NCBI RefSeq assembly: GCF_036263595.1
Contig: NZ_DATAGQ010000120.1
Coordinates: forward strand, 1-64,000
DNA: 64,000 bases
DNA from: Geminicoccus sp036263595
GTDB lineage: Bacteria; Pseudomonadota; Alphaproteobacteria; Geminicoccales; Geminicoccaceae
Direction of reading: 5' to 3'
A program made the position numbers and the translations under genes. Positions 60,986 to 64,000 of the stretch are shown piece after piece; the stretch's first letter is position 1; each line of letters begins with the position of its first letter. The notes beneath the pieces were generated by a model. That model saw nothing but the letters and a program-made list of their open reading frames with translations. It did no database searches and had not been told where the DNA came from.

Positions 60986-62062
60986 ATGAACCGATCCGCT
61001 GCCTCCCCGGTCCGTACCGTCCGCCTCACCTTCGGTTCGCCCCCGCCCGGTGCGGACGCGCCGGTGCGCAGCGACCTGTCCTGCGCGACCGTCCGCGGGA
61101 ACCATCTCTGGGTGGCGACCGACGAGGGGACGCGGGTCGAGCGGCTGACCCGCACCGCCGACGGCAGCTACGACGAGCACGAGCCGGTCGATCTCGTCCG
61201 CATGCTGCGACTGCCCATGGGCAAGAAGCAGGAGATCGACATCGAGGGCATGCATGTCGAGGAAGACCGGCTCTGGCTGGTCGGTTCTCACGCGCATACC
61301 CGCGACAAGCCGGACCTGGCGAAGAACGCCCCGGCCGAAGCGATCGCGCAACTCGGACAGGTCGACGAGAATCCCAACCGGTGGATCCTGGCGCGCATCC
61401 CCCTCGCCTGCTTGTTGCCCTCCGAAGACGAGGCCGCGGCGAAGACCCAGGCGGATCCGCCCGCCCGGCTGAGTGTGTCGAAGAAGGGCTCGGCATTGCT
61501 GGATCTCCTCGCGGGCGATCCGCACCTGGCACCGTTCATGGCGCTGCCGGCCAAGGAGAACGGCTTCGACATCGAGGGCATCGCGGCGCGCGGGCAGCAG
61601 GTCTTCCTGGGCCTGCGCGGCCCGGTCCTGCGTGGCTGGGCGGTGATCCTGGAACTCTGCCTCGAACCACGCGCGGGCAAGCTCAAGCTCAAGCGGTTGG
61701 GCGCCAAGGGCCCGCGCTACAGGAAGCATTTCCTCGACCTGGAGGGCTGCGGCGTCCGCGACCTGTGCTGGCAGGGGGAGGACCTCCTGATCCTGGCCGG
61801 CCCAACCATGGTGCTGGACGGTGCGGTCCGCCTGCATCGGTGGAGGCCGCCCGCAGGTAGCGCCGACAGCATCACCAAGGCTTCGGACTGCCCGGCCATC
61901 ATGGACCTGCCCTCCCGCCGGGGCAGCGACCGCGCCGAAGGCATCGCCCTGCTCGAAGGCTCGGCCGAGCCGGAACTGCTGGTGGTCTATGACGGTCCGC
62001 ATCCGGACCGGCTGCACGGCGGCGGCAGCGTGGATGCGGACGTCTTCGTTCTGACAGGTTGA
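60986..62062 (+). CDS. DUF3616 domain protein
   Basis: 358 residues from ATG 60986, GAGG four bases upstream; ATG 60968 would add six. Beta-propeller-like repeats: DLSCATVRGNHLWVATDEG, EIDIEGMHVEEDRLWLVGSH, GFDIEGIAARGQQVFLGLRGPVL and DRAEGIALLEG repeat a D-x-E-G pattern typical of DUF3616. No signal peptide. Function of the family is unknown; related propellers are phytase- or esterase-like. Last chromosomal gene before the island boundary. Confidence 0.82.
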   Translation: MNRSAASPVRTVRLTFGSPPPGADAPVRSDLSCATVRGNHLWVATDEGTRVERLTRTADGSYDEHEPVDLVRMLRLPMGKKQEIDIEGMHVEEDRLWLVGSHAHTRDKPDLAKNAPAEAIAQLGQVDENPNRWILARIPLACLLPSEDEAAAKTQADPPARLSVSKKGSALLDLLAGDPHLAPFMALPAKENGFDIEGIAARGQQVFLGLRGPVLRGWAVILELCLEPRAGKLKLKRLGAKGPRYRKHFLDLEGCGVRDLCWQGEDLLILAGPTMVLDGAVRLHRWRPPAGSADSITKASDCPAIMDLPSRRGSDRAEGIALLEGSAEPELLVVYDGPHPDRLHGGGSVDADVFVLTG

Positions 62063-62101
62063 GCCGGAGGCCCGCCGCAGGAGCCATCCCTCGTGCCACG
62101 G

Positions 62102-62157
62102 TGGTCCCCGCTGCCGGACTCGAACCGGCATGCCTTGCGGCGAGCGATTTTAAGTCG
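62102..62157 (-). other. tRNA-Leu(TAA) 3' fragment, attachment site of integrated element
   Basis: On minus, CGACTTAAAATCG (anticodon loop TAA) runs through a leucine-type long variable arm, a perfect T-arm (GCCGG-TTCGAGT-CCGGC, 62113-62129), acceptor strand AGCGGGG and CCA at 62104-62102. No matching 5' half (CCCCGCT plus D-arm) follows on the other side; homology to tRNA breaks within the anticodon stem. This is the duplicated 3' end left at one side of an element integrated into a tRNA-Leu gene. The intact tRNA should lie at the far end beyond the window. Confidence 0.85.
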
Positions 62158-62272
62158 TTCCAATCAGTGTCGATGAGCCTTACTCAAGTGAGATCCCGTG
62201 AGCTCAAGCGGCTGAAGTAGAACGCTTTTTGGTCGATGATGTTTTACCGTCTCTTCCCTTCTTTACCGCCGT

Positions 62273-62313
62273 GTGCTACCTCAGGAAGAGCAAGGTAGCA
62301 CCATGGTAGCACC
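62273..62313. repeat. three copies of GGTAGCAC between att site and integrase
   Basis: GTGCTACC at 62273-62280 (inverted), GGTAGCACC at 62294-62302 and again at 62305-62313. Spaced repeats between an attachment site and integrase gene are typical arm-type binding sites for the integrase or its excisionase, or an operator over the int promoter. Confidence 0.6.
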
Positions 62314-62355
62314 GGCTCGCTCCCATGGCCCTCTCCTTCCAGGAGACGAGACGGC

Positions 62356-63651
62356 ATGGCTGGAAGGGCGAAGCAGGCACTCACGAAACGAGTTTGTGAT
62401 GCTGCACAGCCAGCTGCGAGTGCGGACGGCAAGCTCAGCGAAGCAACCGTGTGGGATGCGACCGTTAAAGGTTTTGGCCTGCGAGTGTCGGCAGGAGGTT
62501 CGAAGGCGTTCGTGCTCATGTACCGCGCTGGGCGTGGTCGGGCTGCGCCTACGCGGAAGCTAACGATCGGAACCTACGGCAGCCCACATACGGTCGAGAC
62601 TGCCAGGAAGGAGGCACGTCGGATCCTTGGTCTTGTAGCTGAAGGCAAGGACCCTGCCGGCGAGGCCTCCGAGCAACGAAGAGCCAAAGTGGCCGGTAAA
62701 GCACCAAGAGGCAGTGTCGGCGCGGCGATCGAGGAATGGCTGGCGCGAGACCAGGCGTCCAATCGTTCGGCAGCGCAGGTCAAGCGCGTGCTTGAGCAGA
62801 ACGTGATGCCGAGCTGGCGTAATCGGCCGCTCACAGAAATCCGCAAGCGCGACGTAATCGAGATCATGGATGCGATGGTCGATCGCGGTGTGCCAGTTCA
62901 GGCGAACCGCACGTTGGCCTACCTCAAGCGCTTCTTCCGATGGGCGGCCGGCAGAGACCTGATTGAAGCGAACCCCGCCCAGTTCGTGGAAAAACCAGCG
63001 CCAGAAACCCAACGCGAACGAGTCCTAGATGATGCGGAGCTAGTCGCGATCTGGCGTGCGGCGGAGCTCATGGGAGCGCCATTCGGTCACGGCGTTCGCC
63101 TCCTGATGCTGACAGCAGCTCGGCTACGGGAAGTGTGTGCTGGCTCTTGGGATGAGATCGACTTGGCCAGCGCGACAATGAAGCTGGCGGCGGTCCGATC
63201 GAAGAGCGGGGTCGGAAGAGAAATCCCGTTGAACGCCCCTTCCCTCGCAATCCTGCAGAGTCTGCCAAGGTTTGCCAACGGCCGGTGGCTGATTACGTCG
63301 AATGGAGAGAGGCCCTTCTCCGGCTTTAGTAACGGCAAGGCCCGTCTTGATGCACTTGCTCAAGATCTTCGTTCAGCCACTGGGACGGCTGAGCAGATGG
63401 CCCCTTGGACGCTCCACGACTTCCGCAGGACCACCGCTACCGGTCTCCAGCGCCAGGGTGTGCGCTTGGAGGTCATTGAGACCGTGCTGGGGCACGTTTC
63501 AGGCAGCCGCGCCGGGATAGTGGGAACCTACCAACGGCACCGGTTCCGAGATGAGGCTCGGGTCGCTCTGGATGCTTGGGGACGACACGTGGAAGGCCTT
63601 GTGACCGGTAAGCAGGTGAATGTGATCACCTTGCGCAAGGAGGCAGTGTGA
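62356..63651 (+). CDS. int: tyrosine recombinase/integrase of an integrated element
   Basis: 431 residues from ATG 62356, AGGAG about ten bases upstream. N-terminal DUF4102-type arm-binding domain (KGFGLRVSAGGSKAFVLMYR, RKLTIGTYGS), core-binding domain (about 115-200), and a catalytic domain with Arg in LTAARLREVC, HDFRR (His-x-x-Arg), LGHVSGS, and nucleophile Tyr in GTYQRHRF. P4-like integrases of this type use tRNA 3' ends, matching the tRNA-Leu fragment 200 bases upstream. Its stop overlaps the next start (TGATG). Confidence 0.94.
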   Translation: MAGRAKQALTKRVCDAAQPAASADGKLSEATVWDATVKGFGLRVSAGGSKAFVLMYRAGRGRAAPTRKLTIGTYGSPHTVETARKEARRILGLVAEGKDPAGEASEQRRAKVAGKAPRGSVGAAIEEWLARDQASNRSAAQVKRVLEQNVMPSWRNRPLTEIRKRDVIEIMDAMVDRGVPVQANRTLAYLKRFFRWAAGRDLIEANPAQFVEKPAPETQRERVLDDAELVAIWRAAELMGAPFGHGVRLLMLTAARLREVCAGSWDEIDLASATMKLAAVRSKSGVGREIPLNAPSLAILQSLPRFANGRWLITSNGERPFSGFSNGKARLDALAQDLRSATGTAEQMAPWTLHDFRRTTATGLQRQGVRLEVIETVLGHVSGSRAGIVGTYQRHRFRDEARVALDAWGRHVEGLVTGKQVNVITLRKEAV

Positions 63652-64000
63652 TGCGTCGGCGTATCGTCGGGACCGGGATCACTCAGAAGCAGGTAACCAC
63701 GTTGGTCGAGATGACCACACGTGGCGTGCGCGAGGATCCTGGTCTCGCTCAGAGAACATCCTTTGGCGGGTTCGCCCAGTTCGCTGATGATGTGAGGGAA
63801 TGGGCCGTCAGAACACTAGAGGCCGAAGGGTTGCCGAGCAGAGAGAGCCGATATGTCCAGGTAAAGGATGGAAGCTTCCTTGATGTCAGCGGGCACACCT
63901 TCGCGGAAGTCTTCCAGATGGACCTTCGCTGCGCCCCCGGTCAGAAGCGCCCCATTGGCACGAACATAGAAGGCGTAGTCAAAGAGGCCGGTTTGGGGCT
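63651..64000 (+). CDS. hypothetical protein of the integrated element, 3' end outside window
   Basis: ATG 63651 shares bases with the integrase TGA; 116 codons are open to the right edge. No recognised domain in MRRRIVGTGITQKQVTTLVE and beyond; no signal peptide. Codon choice includes AGA, ACA, GTA, CTA and ATA more often than in the chromosomal genes, as expected for transferred DNA. Translational coupling to int suggests it is expressed with it. Confidence 0.65.
   Translation, partial: MRRRIVGTGITQKQVTTLVEMTTRGVREDPGLAQRTSFGGFAQFADDVREWAVRTLEAEGLPSRESRYVQVKDGSFLDVSGHTFAEVFQMDLRCAPGQKRPIGTNIEGVVKEAGLG

Noticed and set aside
62102..62190. Complete functional tRNA-Leu gene at the element boundary
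   Set aside because: Only the 3' part is present; no sequence complementary to the acceptor strand AGCGGGG or a D-arm follows.
1..64000. CRISPR arrays, transposases and rRNA genes
   Set aside because: No regularly spaced repeats, no insertion-sequence ends or transposase genes and no rRNA-like segments were seen.

Overview
The window is high-GC (roughly two-thirds G+C by eye), densely coded DNA, most likely from an alphaproteobacterium, perhaps in the Rhodospirillales/Geminicoccales area (order uncertain). Supporting signs are an aapJQMP-type amino-acid ABC operon, the trmN-sppA-glyQ-glyS-ppdK gene order opposite an octaprenyl diphosphate synthase, a TPP-riboswitch thiM-thiE-thiD-tenA operon, and frequent TTG/GTG starts with 4-base stop/start overlaps.

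Layout. 1-5.3 kb (minus): the N-terminal 690 residues of a secreted alpha/beta hydrolase, a choline-sulfatase, a renalase-like FAD oxidoreductase and a coiled-coil protein. 5.7-12.3 kb: DUF502 membrane protein, recG (minus), sdhE-mfd. 12.3-15.3 kb (minus): TPP riboswitch followed by four overlapping thiamine salvage genes. 15.4-20.2 kb (plus): an acetylpolyamine/histone deacetylase-like enzyme, xseB, ispA, dxs and tlyA, i.e. an isoprenoid-precursor cluster; tlyA lacks its expected stop and reads on antisense through the next gene. 20.2-21.8 kb (minus): metC-like lyase and a GFA-family zinc protein. 22-26.2 kb (plus): aapJ, hairpin, aapQ-aapM-aapP. 26.2-28.6 kb: an entericidin-like lipoprotein, a GT4 glycosyltransferase and ygfZ. 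28.6-37.6 kb: ppdK, glyS, glyQ, a small zinc-ribbon membrane protein, sppA and trmN on minus, then ispB and tRNA-Pro(CGG) on plus. 37.6-44.6 kb: aldehyde dehydrogenase / RraA-like pair, an old-yellow-enzyme reductase, azlC-azlD-phzF, and a divergent MocR-type regulator with a 9-bp inverted repeat just upstream. 44.6-47.1 kb: a J-domain/OmpA membrane fusion, a metallopeptidase/TfoX_C-like fusion and a secreted protein. 47.2-54.2 kb (minus): a dimethylglycine/sarcosine dehydrogenase-like flavoenzyme, an OpgC acyltransferase, a ThDP enzyme, a small membrane protein split by an in-frame TGA, and a TTC38-like repeat protein. 54.4-58.2 kb (minus): NDH-2, a LOV hybrid histidine kinase and an SDR. 58.4-62.1 kb: glycerophosphodiesterase, ferritin-like DUF892 protein, a lone cyclic-nucleotide-binding protein and a DUF3616 protein. 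62.1-64 kb: the 3' part of a tRNA-Leu(TAA) gene, repeated integrase-type sites, a tyrosine integrase and a partial unknown gene. This is the left end of a tRNA-integrated element that continues past the window.

Most of the window is ordinary core chromosome. The parts that most deserve a second look are the J-domain/OmpA fusion, the metallopeptidase/TfoX_C fusion, the TGA-interrupted membrane protein beside the ThDP-OpgC genes, the runaway tlyA reading frame, the LOV kinase, and the island boundary at the right edge. No CRISPR array, rRNA or insertion sequence was seen.
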